A stretch of 64,000 nt of DNA from positions 62,001 to 126,000 of the forward strand of contig NZ_FMTY01000006.1 in NCBI RefSeq assembly GCF_900100625.1, in the 5' to 3' direction. Numbering within the stretch: the first letter of the stretch is position 1; every line of letters starts with the position of its first letter. Below, piece by piece: positions 1 through 9,234 of the stretch. A model generated the notes under the pieces. It worked only from the letters and a program-made list of their open reading frames with translations, had not been told where the DNA came from and made no database searches. A program made the translations under genes and the position numbers. This DNA is from Flavobacterium saliperosum (GTDB lineage: Bacteria; Bacteroidota; Bacteroidia; Flavobacteriales; Flavobacteriaceae).

Positions 1-560
1 ATGATGTTGGTAGGAGTCAGTTTACTTCGCAATTGCTTGGCTAAAAGTACTTTTCCGATGTCGGTAATCAAATAGGATCCAATTACGGCCGAAAAGAAAA
101 TAGCCATTCGAGACGCTTCCATGTCGAATTTTGGTCCGAACGTAATGATGATCGCCAGCCAGAAACCGAGAACGCCAATATTGATGAAGTTCAACAAAAA
201 CCCTTTAATAAAAAGACTGAAATAATCTTTTTTTATGATTTCAATGAATACCTCATCGGGATCGATAAGTTTGTGGGCTTTTCGTAGTTTAAGGAAGGTA
301 ATCAGCCCGTAAGTAAACATGATGATGCCACCGAAAATAAATAGGGCCGGATCGTCTTTAATACTCTGGATCAATCGGTAACTACTGAAATACGCTACGG
401 CGATGAAAAAAACATCGGCCAAAACCACTCCAAAATCGAACGACATGGCTGCCCGGAAACCTTTGGTAATACTGGTTTCGAGTAGCACAAAAAAAACGGG
501 TCCAATCATAAAACTAAGAAAGAACCCTAATGGAATTCCGGTTAGGATGTCGTCAATCAT
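1..560 (-). CDS. LysE-family amino-acid/metabolite exporter (3' part beyond window)
   Basis: The reading frame opens at an ATG (reverse complement of 558-560) and runs off the left edge without a stop, so about 186 residues are visible. The N-terminus reads MIDDILTGIPLGFFLSFMIG and continues with GPVFFVLLETS. A glycine- and proline-rich first helix followed by GPVF is typical of the LysE/RhtB exporter superfamily, which exports amino acids or other small metabolites across the inner membrane. Several further hydrophobic helices follow, including one around FGGIIMFTYGLITFLKLRK. The substrate cannot be told. It lies 84 bases downstream of the GIN-domain gene on the same strand. The family call is fairly safe; the specific role is unknown. 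Confidence 0.8.
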   Translation of the reverse strand, partial: MIDDILTGIPLGFFLSFMIGPVFFVLLETSITKGFRAAMSFDFGVVLADVFFIAVAYFSSYRLIQSIKDDPALFIFGGIIMFTYGLITFLKLRKAHKLIDPDEVFIEIIKKDYFSLFIKGFLLNFINIGVLGFWLAIIITFGPKFDMEASRMAIFFSAVIGSYLITDIGKVLLAKQLRSKLTPTNI

Positions 561-588
561 TCAAAAGCTGTTATTCTTACAAAGATAT

Positions 589-625
589 GAATTTAGAATT
601 TAGAATTCAGAATCCACAATTCAGG
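589..625. repeat. short degenerate tandem repeat (TTTAGAA-like)
   Basis: Between the LysE gene and the GIN-domain gene the sequence repeats a 7-8 base unit (TTAGAATT, then TCAGAATC and a CAATTCAG variant). Similar AT-rich micro-repeats occur elsewhere in this window (after rmlB, before the CDF gene). No function is visible. Confidence 0.4.
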
Positions 626-644
626 TGCAGGAATTCAATTTTTT

Positions 645-1337
645 TTATTTAGTGTTTTTATTCAGATTGTGCTGACGAATTGTTCCTCCGGCAACCGTTT
701 TCTGGTTAATCTGGCGTGGATTTCCGTAAATCGTAATGTTGCCTCCGGCTCTGGTTTTGGCATCCACCAATTCGGTAGCGGTTACATCGGCTTCTCCGCC
801 GGCATTGACCACCACGACAGTTTGCTCGCCTTCCAAAGCACTGGCTTTAACGGTTCCTCCTGCGGTTACCACAATATCCTGATTGTGTGCCTTCCCGGTT
901 AATCGCACCATCGCCCCGGACCCGCATTTTACTGTAACTCGTTTTACATCCAACGTCAGTTTGATTTCGGCACCTTCTTTGGCGTTAACATTAAAATCAA
1001 TGCCGTTAAAAGTAGCCGGACTGGAGACATAAGCGCCTTCGCTGGCTTCCACACCGTCCAGTTTTTTAAAGTGTACGATGGCCGTGATTTCTTCGCCTTT
1101 CAGCAATTTTTTTAATGTCATTCGGATTTTCAACTCCCCGTTTTTATTGATGAGTTCCACGTCTTCCTTACGGTCTCCGGAAAGTTCCACTTTGGTTTCG
1201 GTACTTTCAACAAGTTGCACGGATATCTTATCGAATACTTTCACCGTGGAAAAATCACCTACATTTTTCGTGATTTTTTCCTGTGAAAAACCTAACTGTG
1301 TTGCAAAAAATACGGCAACTAAAACTAATTTCTTCAT
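645..1337 (-). CDS. secreted head-GIN-domain protein (DUF2807)
   Basis: This is a 230-residue exported protein. It starts with a signal peptide (MKKLVLVAVFFATQLGFSQ, cleavage probably after SQ) and then a DUF2807/GIN-type beta-solenoid: repeated short strands with G-rich turns, for example VSSPATFNG, KCGSGAMVRLTG and AGGNITIYGNP. Such proteins are common in Bacteroidota and are described as putative adhesin-like periplasmic or outer-surface proteins; no enzymatic role is established. It starts 11 bases after the RNase R stop codon, so the two are probably cotranscribed, although no functional link is obvious. Confidence 0.85.
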   Translation of the reverse strand: MKKLVLVAVFFATQLGFSQEKITKNVGDFSTVKVFDKISVQLVESTETKVELSGDRKEDVELINKNGELKIRMTLKKLLKGEEITAIVHFKKLDGVEASEGAYVSSPATFNGIDFNVNAKEGAEIKLTLDVKRVTVKCGSGAMVRLTGKAHNQDIVVTAGGTVKASALEGEQTVVVVNAGGEADVTATELVDAKTRAGGNITIYGNPRQINQKTVAGGTIRQHNLNKNTK

Positions 1338-1348
1338 AACGTTAAATT

Positions 1349-3529
1349 TTATTCCTGTTTTCTGATATAATGAAAATCCAGTTGTTTTTTAACCAAATCG
1401 GCGTTCTTTACCTTAACGTAAATTTCGTCGCCCAATTGTAACAGGTTGTTGGAAACTTCGCCCACCAACGCATATTGTTTTTCGTCAAACGTATAGTAAT
1501 CGTCTTTTATTTCGCGGATGCGCACCATGCCTTCGCATTTGTTTTCGATGATTTCGACATAAATGCCCCATTCGGTCACCCCGGAAATTACGCCCAGGAA
1601 TTCCTGATCTTTGTGGTCCTGCATGTATTTCACCTGCATGTATTTCACCGAATCGCGTTCGGCACTGGCGGCCAAACCTTCCATTTGTGAGGAGTGCACG
1701 CACTTTTCTTCGTAATCGTCTTCACTTACACTTTTTCCGCCATCCAGATAATGTTGTAACAAACGGTGTGCCATTACGTCGGGATAACGACGAATGGGTG
1801 AGGTGAAATGCGAGTAATAGTCAAACGCCAGTCCGTAATGCCCGATGTTTTCCGTTGAATAACTCGCCTTGCTCATGCTTCGGATGGCTAAAGTGTCAAT
1901 TAAATTCTGCTCTTTTTTCCCCTGAACGTTTTCCAACAATTCATTCAGTGATTTTGAAATCCCTTGTTTCGATTTGAAATCCAACGTATACCCGAATTTC
2001 GAAATCACGGTTTGCATGTTGATTAACTTGTCTTCGTTCGGTTCGTCGTGTACACGGTAAATGAAGGTTTTCTTTTGTTTTCCGATGAATTCCGCCACTT
2101 TACGGTTTGCCAAAAGCATGAATTCCTCAATCAGGTGGTTCGCGTCTTTGGCTACTTTGAAATAGACGCCAATCGGTTCTGCATCTTCATTTAGGTTGAA
2201 TTTCACTTCTACCTTATCGAAGGAAATGGCGCCGGCCGCCATACGTTTTCGGCGCAGGATTTTTGCCAGCTCGTTCATTTTTAAAGTAGCTTCCACAATA
2301 GGGGCCTCCACTTTATATTCTTTTCCGGTGATGGAAATTTCTTCAGGAATCGTATCGTTTCCGTTGGTTTCAATGATGTGTTGCGCTTCTTCATACGCAA
2401 AACGCTGATCGGAATAAATCACGGTTCGTCCAAACCATTGGTTCGTCAATTCCGCTTTGTTATTCAGTTCGAAAACGGCGGAGAACGTATATTTTTCTTC
2501 GTGCGGACGTAACGAACACGCGAAGTTACTCAACACTTCGGGAAGCATCGGCACTACTCGGTCTACTAAATACACGGAAGTCGCTCGGCTGTAGGCCTCA
2601 TCGTCCAATATTGTTCCTTCTTGAAGGTAATGCGACACATCGGCAATGTGAATTCCGATTTCGTAGTTTCCGTTGTCTAATACCTGGAACGAAAGCGCGT
2701 CGTCAAAATCTTTAGCATCTTTAGGGTCGATGGTGAAGGTTAAGGTATCACGCATGTCACGACGTTTGGCAATTTCCTCGGCGGTGATGGACGTGTCGAT
2801 GCGTTTCGCATAGGCCTCCACTTCCAATGGGAAATCGTACGGTAATCCGTATTCGGCTAAAATCGCATGAATTTCCGTGTCGTGTTCGCCCGGTTTTCCT
2901 AATACTTTGATGACCGAACCAAACGGAGAATCGGCTTTTTTAGGCCAGTCTTCCATTTTCACCAAAACGACATCACCATGTTCGGCTTCGCCTATTTTGT
3001 TCTTCGGAATGAAAATATCGGTGTACATTTTGGCATTCGCGGTTGTAACGAAAGCAAAATTCTTCTGTATGTCGATAACTCCAACGAATTCTTCTTTTTT
3101 ACGTTCCAGAATTTCCAGAATTTCCGCTTCGGGTTTTCGGGAACTTCTTCGGTTGTAGATGTAGGCTTTTACCTTATCGCCGTCTAGCGCGTGATTCAGG
3201 TTAATGGCCGGAATAAAGACATCGTGCTCCAGTTCTGGACATACGAAATAACCGGTTTTTCGGCTGGTCATGTCGACCGTTCCTTCGTAGTATTCGGCTT
3301 TGGAAATAATCTGGTATTTGCCGATTTCAGTTTCGTGAATTTTGTCCTGAGCTTTTAATACTTTTAAATCCCGGATGATTTCATTTCGGCTTTTGGTATC
3401 GGTGAGTTCTAAGGCTGCGGCGATTTGCTTGTAGTTGAACGACTTACTTGGCTCTCTGGACAATATTTTAAATATCGGAGCGGTAAAATCATGTTGTTTT
3501 TTTCCTAATTTTTTAGGTCTGTTATTCAT
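1349..3529 (-). CDS. rnr: ribonuclease R (3'-5' exoribonuclease)
   Basis: The 726-residue protein has the RNase R order: an N-terminal winged-helix region (roughly 15-75), cold-shock-type OB domains (about 80-240), the RNB catalytic domain and a C-terminal S1 domain (about 640-720). The RNB signature is visible as TIDPKDAKDFDDALSF near residue 265; its aspartates bind the catalytic magnesium. HFTSPIRRYPDVMAHRLL is the conserved motif in the later part of RNB. RNase R degrades structured RNA processively in the cytoplasm. The lysine-rich N-terminus (NNRPKKLGKKQH) is usual. It is first in a probable two-gene unit with the GIN-domain gene. Length and motifs fit the family. Confidence 0.96.
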   Translation of the reverse strand: MNNRPKKLGKKQHDFTAPIFKILSREPSKSFNYKQIAAALELTDTKSRNEIIRDLKVLKAQDKIHETEIGKYQIISKAEYYEGTVDMTSRKTGYFVCPELEHDVFIPAINLNHALDGDKVKAYIYNRRSSRKPEAEILEILERKKEEFVGVIDIQKNFAFVTTANAKMYTDIFIPKNKIGEAEHGDVVLVKMEDWPKKADSPFGSVIKVLGKPGEHDTEIHAILAEYGLPYDFPLEVEAYAKRIDTSITAEEIAKRRDMRDTLTFTIDPKDAKDFDDALSFQVLDNGNYEIGIHIADVSHYLQEGTILDDEAYSRATSVYLVDRVVPMLPEVLSNFACSLRPHEEKYTFSAVFELNNKAELTNQWFGRTVIYSDQRFAYEEAQHIIETNGNDTIPEEISITGKEYKVEAPIVEATLKMNELAKILRRKRMAAGAISFDKVEVKFNLNEDAEPIGVYFKVAKDANHLIEEFMLLANRKVAEFIGKQKKTFIYRVHDEPNEDKLINMQTVISKFGYTLDFKSKQGISKSLNELLENVQGKKEQNLIDTLAIRSMSKASYSTENIGHYGLAFDYYSHFTSPIRRYPDVMAHRLLQHYLDGGKSVSEDDYEEKCVHSSQMEGLAASAERDSVKYMQVKYMQDHKDQEFLGVISGVTEWGIYVEIIENKCEGMVRIREIKDDYYTFDEKQYALVGEVSNNLLQLGDEIYVKVKNADLVKKQLDFHYIRKQE

Positions 3530-3640
3530 ATGTTCATTTCTTATAATGTTGAAAATTACGAATAACTATTAAGATTTTTAAGGTTAAAGCGCATTATTTA
3601 TACTAAAAATAACTTTTGTATCTTTAGGGAAAGCAATTTT

Positions 3641-3880
3641 ATGAGCGAATTTGTAACCGTGGCCGTTTTTGATTACCCGCACGAAATTACCGTGCTCAGA
3701 CATCTTTTGGAACAATCCGAGATTCAGCATTTCTTTGAAAACGAAACGATGATGAATATTGTGCCGATGTATTCGCAGGCGCTGGGGGGTATCAAATTGA
3801 AAGTGCATCCGAACGATGTGGAAACGGTTCAGGAAATTTTAAAAAATTTGAGCGGTGATTCGAATTTGAAAATCGTTTGA
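3641..3880 (+). CDS. DUF2007 domain protein (putative signal-transducing protein)
   Basis: A 79-residue protein with the compact alpha/beta layout of DUF2007: VTVAVFDYPHEITVLRHLLE (strand and first helix), a central IQHFFEN strand, then GGIKLKVHPNDVETVQEIL. Members resemble PII-like or ACT-like small domains and have no proven function. It diverges from rnr across a 111-base gap. A TATCTTTA box (3619-3626), one base off the Bacteroidota -7 consensus, lies 14 bases before the start. The next gene, rpiB, follows closely but appears to have its own promoter. Confidence 0.8.
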   Translation: MSEFVTVAVFDYPHEITVLRHLLEQSEIQHFFENETMMNIVPMYSQALGGIKLKVHPNDVETVQEILKNLSGDSNLKIV

Positions 3881-3882
3881 TT

Positions 3883-3890
3883 TACCTTTG
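3883..3890 (+). promoter_or_regulatory. promoter -7 element for rpiB
   Basis: TACCTTTG matches the Bacteroidota TAnnTTTG element exactly and lies 30 bases before the ATG at 3921. It argues against the upstream in-frame codon at 3888 as the start, because that codon overlaps the element. No well-spaced -33 TTG is seen. Confidence 0.5.
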
Positions 3891-3920
3891 TACAAAATAA
3901 CTGCAAAACACAACATAAGA

Positions 3921-4352
3921 ATGAAAATCTCCATCGGAAACGACCACGCCGGTCCGGATTACAAAAAAGCCATCGTAGCCCATTTAGAAGCCCAAGGACA
4001 TACCGTTATCAATCACGGCACTGACACTTTTGACAGTGTGGATTACCCGGATTTCGGTCACGCGGTAGCCAACGACGTGGAAAACGGAACGGCTGATTTT
4101 GGCATTATCATCTGCGGAAGCGGAAACGGCATTGCCATCACAGCCAACAAACACCAGGGTGTTCGCGCCGCTTTGTGCTGGATAAATGAAATTGCCGCCT
4201 TGGCCCGTCAACATAATGATGCCAACGTAATGAGCATTCCGGCCCGTTACACCAATATCAAACAAGCGGTGGAAATGGTGGAAACATTTTTAACTACCGA
4301 TTTCGAAGGCGGAAGACACGCGACCCGAGTAAATAAAATTGCCTGTCAGTAA
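3921..4352 (+). CDS. rpiB: ribose-5-phosphate isomerase B
   Basis: The protein interconverts ribose 5-phosphate and ribulose 5-phosphate in the pentose phosphate pathway. From the chosen ATG it has 143 residues, the usual RpiB/LacAB length. Seen motifs are GNDHAGPDYK at the N-terminus (the family's conserved D-H-A-G), IIICGSGNGIAITANK with the catalytic cysteine, and RQHNDANVMSIPAR, which helps bind phosphate. A longer frame from 3888 would add eleven unrelated residues and overlap the likely promoter, so I reject it. An extensive inverted repeat follows the stop codon. Confidence 0.93.
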   Translation: MKISIGNDHAGPDYKKAIVAHLEAQGHTVINHGTDTFDSVDYPDFGHAVANDVENGTADFGIIICGSGNGIAITANKHQGVRAALCWINEIAALARQHNDANVMSIPARYTNIKQAVEMVETFLTTDFEGGRHATRVNKIACQ

Positions 4353-4369
4353 AGATTATTAGACTAGTC

Positions 4370-4466
4370 AGACTTCTTAGACAATTTAGATTGTTAGAAA
4401 GTTGGATAAACTGTCAAAGTCTAAGAAATCTAAGAAGTCTAACAATCTAAGAAGTCTAAATTGTCT
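4370..4466. repeat. nested inverted repeat between rpiB and the CDF gene
   Basis: Three arm pairs can be traced. AGACTTCTTAGA (4370-4381) is complementary to identical copies at 4429-4440 and 4446-4457. AGACAATTTAGA (4379-4390) is complementary to 4455-4466. AGATTGTTAGA (4388-4398) is complementary to 4438-4448. Alternative hairpins are therefore possible. The right side ends 3 bases before the CDF start codon, so the structure would contain that gene's ribosome-binding region. It may act as an rpiB terminator, a leader that modulates the exporter, or a small mobile repeat. Confidence 0.7.
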
Positions 4467-4469
4467 GAA

Positions 4470-5381
4470 ATGGAACACGAACACAACCATCGAATCCATA
4501 AACACCACGTTGAAGGCAAAAATTTGGTGTATTCCATTTTGCTGAATGTGGTGATCACACTGGCACAGGTGGTGGGTGGTATCGTTTCCGGGAGCTTGGC
4601 ACTGATTTCCGATGCCTTGCACAATTTCAGTGATGTCTTGTCACTGGTTTTTAGTTATGTGGCCCACAAATTATCAAGAAGAAAAGCCTCTATCAATCAG
4701 ACCTTCGGATTAAAACGCGCGGAACTAATCGCTGCGTTTGTCAATGCTTTTACCTTGGTTATTGTCGCGGTGTATCTGATTTATGAGGCGATAAGCCGGT
4801 TCTTTCATCCGCACGAAATCGCTTCCGATACGGTGATTTGGCTCGCGTTGCTTGGCATTGTCGCCAACGGCGCTTCGGTTTTATTGCTTAAAAAAGACGC
4901 CGACCACAATCTGAACATGAAGTCGGCCTACCTGCACTTGCTGACCGACATGATGGCTTCCGTAGCGGTTTTAGTGGGCGGTTTATTGATGAAATACTAC
5001 CAGATTTACTGGATTGACAGTGTAATGACATTACTCATAGCGATTTATCTGATTGTAGTGGGCGTCGATCTACTGAAAAAATCCACCAAAATGCTCATGC
5101 TTTTCACCCCGGAACACATCGATATTAAAGAGATGGTTCGCGAAGTGCACAAAATCCCCGGCGTACGAAAACTGCACCACATTCATGTATGGCATCTTAA
5201 CGAAGAAGAATTGCATCTGGAGGCGCATCTGGATTGTTCCGAGGATATTAAAATGAGTGAATTCAACGACTTGCTGCATCAGGTGGAAGACATGTTTTAT
5301 GAAAAATTCGGTATCAATCATATCAACATCCAACCCGAATTCCATAAAGAAGATCCCAAAGATTTTATCGTTCAGGATTAG
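4470..5381 (+). CDS. cation diffusion facilitator (zinc/heavy-metal exporter)
   Basis: This inner-membrane antiporter of the CDF family has 303 residues from the ATG. A histidine-rich N-terminus (MEHEHNHRIHKHH) is followed by six predicted helices. Metal-site residues are visible in helix 2 (DALHNFSD, with H51 and D55) and in helix 5 (HLLTDMMASV, an HxxxD pair). The C-terminal cytoplasmic domain contains KLHHIHVWHL. This pattern is the ZitB/CzcD zinc-type branch. An in-frame TTG at 4461 is a possible alternative start, but ATG is preferred. The upstream inverted repeat touches the translation start and could affect expression. Confidence 0.92.
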   Translation: MEHEHNHRIHKHHVEGKNLVYSILLNVVITLAQVVGGIVSGSLALISDALHNFSDVLSLVFSYVAHKLSRRKASINQTFGLKRAELIAAFVNAFTLVIVAVYLIYEAISRFFHPHEIASDTVIWLALLGIVANGASVLLLKKDADHNLNMKSAYLHLLTDMMASVAVLVGGLLMKYYQIYWIDSVMTLLIAIYLIVVGVDLLKKSTKMLMLFTPEHIDIKEMVREVHKIPGVRKLHHIHVWHLNEEELHLEAHLDCSEDIKMSEFNDLLHQVEDMFYEKFGINHINIQPEFHKEDPKDFIVQD

Positions 5382-5681
5382 TATCACGTTTAAGCTGATC
5401 CGACTTTCCGAACCTTTGCTTTTAAAAAAGCAGCTTATTCTTTTGGAGGCTTGTTTTTTTTTAGTAACTTAACCAAAGTTTTGATTATGAAGGATTTGAC
5501 ATAAAATCCTGATGGTTTGAAACGTCCACTAACAACTGCCACATTTTTCCCGAACAACCGAAATGAACCGTTCAGTCTTATTTCCCACATAAGATTGCAA
5601 GGCTTTTATTTCTGTATTCAAACCCTTGGTTTTTTGGGTGTATTGTTCAACAACCCGGATTATACATTTTTATGTTAAATC
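5382..5681. other. intergenic stretch without a recognisable gene
   Basis: About 300 bases between the CDF exporter and the pyruvate carboxylase control region. I see no credible coding frame. The imperfect pair AAAAAAGC and GCTTGTTTTTTT around 5425-5462 may be a weak terminator for the exporter. Nothing else stands out. Confidence 0.5.
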
Positions 5682-5707
5682 ATTTTATTATGCACGCATA
5701 ATAAAAT
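5682..5707. promoter_or_regulatory. perfect 26-bp palindrome, candidate operator of pyc
   Basis: ATTTTATTATGC and its exact complement GCATAATAAAAT are separated by two bases (AC). This 12-bp-arm palindrome lies 46 bases before the pyc start. A near-consensus -7 element, CATTTTTG (5717-5724), starts 9 bases downstream of it, so the palindrome would cover the -33 region. Size and symmetry fit a dimeric regulator of MarR or TetR type; the regulator is not encoded nearby. No U-tract follows, so a terminator is unlikely. Confidence 0.6.
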
Positions 5708-5753
5708 AAAATTCACCATTTTTGTTAAAACGTAAACAACACAACAATACAAC

Positions 5754-8700
5754 ATGAATAAATTTACAATTACCAAGCTATTGGTGGCCAACAGAGGCGA
5801 AATCGCCATTCGGGTTTTCAGAGCGGCTTCCGAATTACAAATCGATACCGTTGCCGTTTTTACGCATGAAGACCGGTATTCCCTGCATCGTTTTAAAGCC
5901 GATCAGAGTTTTCAGATTGGAGACGAATCGGAGGCGTTGAAACCCTATCTGGACATCGAAGCAATCATAAAAATAGCCAAAGCCAATCAGGTGGATGCCA
6001 TCCATCCCGGCTATGGATTTTTATCGGAAAACGTCGATTTTGTGCGAAGATGCGAAGAGGAAGGCATCATCTTTATAGGTCCGCGCAAGGAGGCCATGCT
6101 ACAGTTGGGTGATAAAGTGGCGGCCAAAAAAGTAGCCACAGCCATTGGCGTTCCCGTTATCACCGATTCCAAAAACGATTTGAATACTTTGGAAGACGCG
6201 TTGTCCGAAGCCGAAACCATCGGCTATCCAGTCATGTTAAAAGCGGCGGCCGGCGGTGGCGGAAGAGGAATGCGCGTGGTTCGTAACGGCGAGGAGATGC
6301 AAAATGCCTTTAACAACTCCAAAAGCGAAGCGCTAAAATCGTTTGGCGATGACACCGTCTTCCTGGAAAAATTCATTGACAATCCCAAACACGTTGAGGT
6401 TCAGATCCTGGGCGATAATTTCGGCAATATTGTCCATTTGTACGAACGCGACTGCTCCGTGCAACGTCGTTTTCAGAAGGTAATTGAAATTGCTCCTTCG
6501 ATACTTAAAAATGAGACGAAACAGAAGTTGTACGACTATGCGTTAAAAATTGCGAGATACGTTAATTATAACAATGCCGGAACGGTAGAGTTTTTGGTGG
6601 ATAAGGAGGAAAACGTCTATTTCATTGAAGTCAATCCCCGCATTCAGGTCGAACATACCATCACCGAAGAAATCACGGGAATCGATATCGTCCGTTCCCA
6701 GATTATCATTGCGGCCGGACATCCGCTGACCCATAGTCAGATTTTTATCCACAAGCAGGAAGACATCCAATGCAAAGGATGGGCTATCCAATGCCGCATT
6801 ACCACCGAAGATACCGAACACGATTTCAAACCCGATTACGGAACCATCATCGCCTATAGAAATGCAGGAGGCTATGGTATTCGTCTGGATGAAGGGAATT
6901 GCTATACCGGTGTAACGGTTTCTCCTTTTTTCGATTCGATGTTAGTGAAAGTGTCTTCGAGCGGCAGAACGTTGAAAGGCGCTTCCGACCGTTTGCGAAG
7001 AACCTTGGAAGAGTTTCGAATCCGAGGCGTGAAAACCAACATGCCTTTTTTATTGAATGTACTGACTAATGATCTTTTCCGAAATGGCGAGGCTACGGTG
7101 AATTTCATTCAGGAAAATCCGCAACTGACGATTCCCGATCCGGAATATTTTAACGACCGGGGCACCAAAATGCTGAAATATCTGGCCGAACTGAAAGTAA
7201 ACGGGCATCCCGACGTAACGAAGTACGATCCAGAAAAAGTGTTCAGAACACCCATAATTCCCGAAGTTTCCAGGGAAGATTTTCCTAAAGGCACCAAGGA
7301 TTTACTCAACGAAATGGGAAGGGAAGCTTTCATCGAGTACATTAAAAACGAAAAGAAAATTTTCTATACCGACACCACCTTACGCGATGCGCATCAATCG
7401 CTTTTTGCCACCCGTTTGCGCAACTACGACATGCTGAAAGTCACCGAAGGGATGGCCAAGAATTTCCCGGAATTGTTCTCGATGGAAGTCTGGGGCGGGG
7501 CCACTTTTGATGTAACGATGCGCTTCCTGCATGAAGATCCGTGGGAACGTTTGCGCCTGATTCGAAAATCGGTTCCGAATATTTTACTCCAAATGCTCAT
7601 CCGAGGCAGTAATGCGGTAGGCTATGCGGCGTATCCTGACAACGTACTGGAACAATTCATCATTAAAAGTGCCGAAAACGGCATAGACGTCTTCCGTATT
7701 TTCGATTCGCTGAACTGGATGGAAGGCATGACCCACAGCATCAAAACAGTTCGAGAAAAAACCAATGCGATTGCCGAGGCCTGCATCTGTTATACCGGGG
7801 ATTTTATGAATCCGGACCGACAAAAATTCAACCTTCAGTATTACATTGATTTGGCGAAACAGTTGGAAGCGGCGGGTGCGCACATGCTGGCAATCAAAGA
7901 CATGGCCGGGTTACTTAAACCGTATGCGGCCGAAATCTTAATCAAGGAGCTGAAGAAAAACATTTCCATTCCGATTCACCTGCACACGCACGACACGTCC
8001 TCGGTGCAATCCACAACTTACGTGAAAGCGATTGAAGCGGGCGTTGACGTGGTTGATGTTGCGCTGGCTTCCATGAGCGGCTTAACCTCACAACCGAATT
8101 TCAATTCTTTAGTGGCCATCATGCAGGGTACAGAAAGGGAGAATCCAATCCACCTTAAAAAGTTAAACGAGTATTCCAATTATTTTGAAGCGGTTCGGGA
8201 ATATTATTATCCGTTTGAAAGCGAACTCAAAGCCGGTACCGCCGAGGTGTATGAGCATGAGATTCCTGGCGGACAGTATTCCAATTTATTGCCACAGGCC
8301 CGTTCGTTGGGATTGGAAGACCAGTTCGAAACCATTAAGCAGAATTATGTGGTGGTGAATGAGCTGTTCGGGGATATCGTAAAAGTAACCCCATCGTCAA
8401 AAGTGGTGGGCGATATGGCGTTGTTCATGACATCCAATAATTTAACCGCAGCCGACGTAATGGAAAAAGGGGATACGTTGGCGTTTCCCGATTCGGTGAA
8501 GCAGTTGTTCCGGGGCGATTTGGGTCAGCCGTACGGCGGATTTCCGAAAGCCCTGCAGCAGATCATTCTGAAAAAAGAAATTCCATATACCGAAAGACCC
8601 AATGCGCATTTAAAACCGATTGATTTCGATTTGGAACTGCAATTGTTGCATCAGAAATTCGACGACAAACTCACAACGGAAGATTTATTATCGTACATCA

Positions 8701-9197
8701 TGTTCCCGAAAGTTTTCGAAGATTTTTACAAGTTCAGAAAGTATTTCGGCAAGGTGGAAAAACTACCGACACCATATTTTTATTATCCGTTGAAGGCGAA
8801 TGAGGAACTAATTGTCAATCTCGATTTGGGAAAAAACATGCTGATCAATTTCCGATACATGAGCGAACCCAACGAAGACGGCATCCGCGAGGTGTATTTC
8901 CAGATTAACGGTCAGACGCGCAATATTGTCATAAAAGACAATTCAATCCAATCGCTAAAACAAGCCAACGCGAAAGTTTCGGGATCCGATGATATAGGGG
9001 CGCCGTTGCAGGGCCGCTTGGTAAAAATTCTGGTCAATGAAAGCGAAGAGGTGGAAAAAGACAAACCCCTTTTTGTGATTGAAGCGATGAAAATGGAAAC
9101 CACTATTTGTGCCCCAAAAAGCGGAAAAGTCGCTAAAATCGTTTTGAAGCAGAATTCTATGATTGAACAAGACGATTGTGTAATGCAGATTCAGTAA
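5754..9197 (+). CDS. pyc: pyruvate carboxylase
   Basis: This single-chain biotin enzyme makes oxaloacetate from pyruvate, bicarbonate and ATP to refill the TCA cycle. The 1147 residues match the full-length family. In order: biotin carboxylase domain (about 5-460; VANRGEIAIRVFRAA at the start, ATP-grasp glycine loop KAAAGGGGRGMRVV near 165, FIEVNPRIQVEH near 295), carboxyltransferase domain (about 535-810; DTTLRDAHQSLFATR, KDMAGLLKP, HLHTHDTS), the PYC/OADA region, and the biotinyl domain with EAMKMET, where K1113 carries biotin. It has its own upstream control region with a strong palindrome. The next gene starts 37 bases after the stop and is probably cotranscribed. Confidence 0.97.
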   Translation: MNKFTITKLLVANRGEIAIRVFRAASELQIDTVAVFTHEDRYSLHRFKADQSFQIGDESEALKPYLDIEAIIKIAKANQVDAIHPGYGFLSENVDFVRRCEEEGIIFIGPRKEAMLQLGDKVAAKKVATAIGVPVITDSKNDLNTLEDALSEAETIGYPVMLKAAAGGGGRGMRVVRNGEEMQNAFNNSKSEALKSFGDDTVFLEKFIDNPKHVEVQILGDNFGNIVHLYERDCSVQRRFQKVIEIAPSILKNETKQKLYDYALKIARYVNYNNAGTVEFLVDKEENVYFIEVNPRIQVEHTITEEITGIDIVRSQIIIAAGHPLTHSQIFIHKQEDIQCKGWAIQCRITTEDTEHDFKPDYGTIIAYRNAGGYGIRLDEGNCYTGVTVSPFFDSMLVKVSSSGRTLKGASDRLRRTLEEFRIRGVKTNMPFLLNVLTNDLFRNGEATVNFIQENPQLTIPDPEYFNDRGTKMLKYLAELKVNGHPDVTKYDPEKVFRTPIIPEVSREDFPKGTKDLLNEMGREAFIEYIKNEKKIFYTDTTLRDAHQSLFATRLRNYDMLKVTEGMAKNFPELFSMEVWGGATFDVTMRFLHEDPWERLRLIRKSVPNILLQMLIRGSNAVGYAAYPDNVLEQFIIKSAENGIDVFRIFDSLNWMEGMTHSIKTVREKTNAIAEACICYTGDFMNPDRQKFNLQYYIDLAKQLEAAGAHMLAIKDMAGLLKPYAAEILIKELKKNISIPIHLHTHDTSSVQSTTYVKAIEAGVDVVDVALASMSGLTSQPNFNSLVAIMQGTERENPIHLKKLNEYSNYFEAVREYYYPFESELKAGTAEVYEHEIPGGQYSNLLPQARSLGLEDQFETIKQNYVVVNELFGDIVKVTPSSKVVGDMALFMTSNNLTAADVMEKGDTLAFPDSVKQLFRGDLGQPYGGFPKALQQIILKKEIPYTERPNAHLKPIDFDLELQLLHQKFDDKLTTEDLLSYIMFPKVFEDFYKFRKYFGKVEKLPTPYFYYPLKANEELIVNLDLGKNMLINFRYMSEPNEDGIREVYFQINGQTRNIVIKDNSIQSLKQANAKVSGSDDIGAPLQGRLVKILVNESEEVEKDKPLFVIEAMKMETTICAPKSGKVAKIVLKQNSMIEQDDCVMQIQ

Positions 9198-9234
9198 TTT
9201 TGAAGGACCTCATTTCCGAATTAAAAAAAGCACC

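Noticed and set aside
5257..5472. Open frame running past the CDF gene into the gap
   Set aside because: Most of it overlaps the exporter in another frame, and the extension has no domain or promoter.
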